NCBI GenBank assembly: GCA_018260285.1
Contig: JAGLBH010000035.1
Coordinates: 1-12,675, forward strand
Direction: 5' to 3'
DNA length: 12,675 nt
Origin: Arthrobacter sp.
GTDB taxonomy: Bacteria; Actinomycetota; Actinomycetes; Actinomycetales; Micrococcaceae
Below, piece after piece: positions 12,210 through 12,675 of the stretch. Numbering within the stretch: the stretch's first letter is position 1; every line of letters begins with the position of its first letter. A program made the position numbers and the translations under genes. The notes below the pieces were generated by a model that was not told where the DNA came from, ran no database searches, and saw only the letters and a list, made by a program, of their open reading frames with translations.

Positions 12210-12675
12210 GTGAAAATGACGATTCGCAAGATCACAGCGGGCGCGGCCCTCACCCTTGCAGCGTGCGGCGCAGGCGTCGGAGCGTTTGCATCCACCCCCG
12301 CAGGCGCAAGCGCAGTGGCCACGGCGGCCTCCTCGGCGACGGGCGGCGCGACGTCCTCCCAGGACGGCGGCTTCTTCGGCCGCGCGCCCAAGGCTGAGCT
12401 GACCGGCGACACCCTCGCCAAGGTCAAGGCCGCAGTCCTCGCGGCCAACCCGGGCGCGACGGTGGACTTCTCCAAGGCCGACACCGACAACGGCGGCGCC
12501 TACGAGGCCTTCATCAAGAAGTCCGACGGCACCTTCGCTCGCGTCACCCTGGATGCGAACTTCAAGGTCCTCTCCACCGACGCCCTGACGCCGCACGCGA
12601 AGTCCGGCTCCACGACGGGCACGACGAGCACCGGCTCCTCGAGCTCGGGCTCCTCGAGCTCCCAGAGCACGACGA
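12210..12675 (+). CDS. Secreted PepSY-like protein with Ser/Gly/Thr tail (3' end missing)
   Basis: Exported protein of unknown function; 155 codons visible, no stop before the right edge. Seen: basic N-end KMTIRK, hydrophobic segment to ~25 (ITAGAALTLAACGAGVGAFA), with a possible lipobox LAAC, so it may be a lipoprotein or an ordinary Sec substrate cleaved near GASA. Then a PepSY-like domain from LTGDTLAKVKAAVLAANPGA through YEAFIKKSDGTFARVTLDAN to FKVLST, and a Gly/Ser/Thr-rich tail with GSSSS repeats. Similar short PepSY-like exported proteins are common in Arthrobacter and Streptomyces. GTG 12210 is preferred over ATG 12216 because AGGAG (12196-12200) lies 9 nt before it and 15 nt before the ATG. 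It diverges from the holin-like gene. Confidence 0.75.
   Translation, partial: MKMTIRKITAGAALTLAACGAGVGAFASTPAGASAVATAASSATGGATSSQDGGFFGRAPKAELTGDTLAKVKAAVLAANPGATVDFSKADTDNGGAYEAFIKKSDGTFARVTLDANFKVLSTDALTPHAKSGSTTGTTSTGSSSSGSSSSQSTT
12633..12661 (+). repeat. Tandem 15-bp repeat coding GSSSS
   Basis: GGCTCCTCGAGCTC is repeated exactly at 12633-12646 and 12648-12661 with a 15-bp period, coding the GSSSS tail of the PepSY-like protein. The repeat may continue past the right edge; such exact repeats can change copy number. Confidence 0.85.

Noticed and set aside
1..12675. CRISPR arrays, transposases, integrases, toxin-antitoxin or defence genes
   Set aside because: No regular spacer-repeat pattern, terminal inverted repeats with a transposase, or recognisable defence domains were found on either strand.

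Overview
The window is a piece of a high-GC actinobacterial chromosome. Base composition, frequent GTG/TTG starts, the tight gene order and the protein sequences (DivIVA-motif repeats, DUF3618-like and holin-like membrane protein, Ser/Gly-rich secreted PepSY-like protein) point to Micrococcales, probably near Micrococcaceae/Arthrobacter. That placement is an inference from family knowledge, not from a database search. I see no insertion sequence, prophage, CRISPR array or plasmid feature; this looks like core chromosome with some lineage-specific insertions.

Left part (1-6111) is the classic translation/envelope block on the minus strand, read right to left: rpsB (S2), tsf (EF-Ts), then a strong UUCG-loop terminator, then pyrH (UMP kinase), frr (ribosome recycling factor), cdsA (CDP-diacylglycerol synthase), a DivIVA-motif repeat protein, and at the left edge dxr (MEP isoprenoid pathway; its 3' end is cut off). 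A small GNAT acetyltransferase sits on the opposite strand between the DivIVA-repeat gene and dxr. It shares a 30-bp divergent gap with dxr, where both genes look leaderless, and overlaps the DivIVA-repeat gene tail to tail.

Middle (6112-8668): a 405-bp non-coding region divergently serves rpsB and a secreted M23-type peptidase. It holds candidate promoters, one symmetric -10 hexamer, an inverted repeat in the probable rpsB leader, and two facing DnaA-box-like 9-mers. The M23 gene runs tail to tail into a glutaryl-CoA-dehydrogenase-like acyl-CoA dehydrogenase, with a 73-bp overlap. A tRNA with anticodon CAT follows on the plus strand, then a run of hairpins.

Right part (8669-12675): on the minus strand a GT4 glycosyltransferase lies 16 bp downstream of a DMT/NIPA-like multi-pass membrane protein, a likely two-gene unit. 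Upstream of these, separated by a 15-bp-stem hairpin that almost touches the DMT start codon, is a membrane protein with a holin-superfamily-III-like N-terminus and a DUF3618-like segment. It diverges, across 229 bp containing a cluster of CACAGG/CCTGTG motifs, from a secreted PepSY-like protein with a GSSSS-repeat tail that runs off the right edge.

Most of the window is ordinary core genome. The items I rate most worth checking are the two compact divergent control regions (876-905 and 6112-6516), the overlapping gene tails, the terminator abutting the DMT start, and the CACAGG motif cluster. I found no convincing new multi-gene system.
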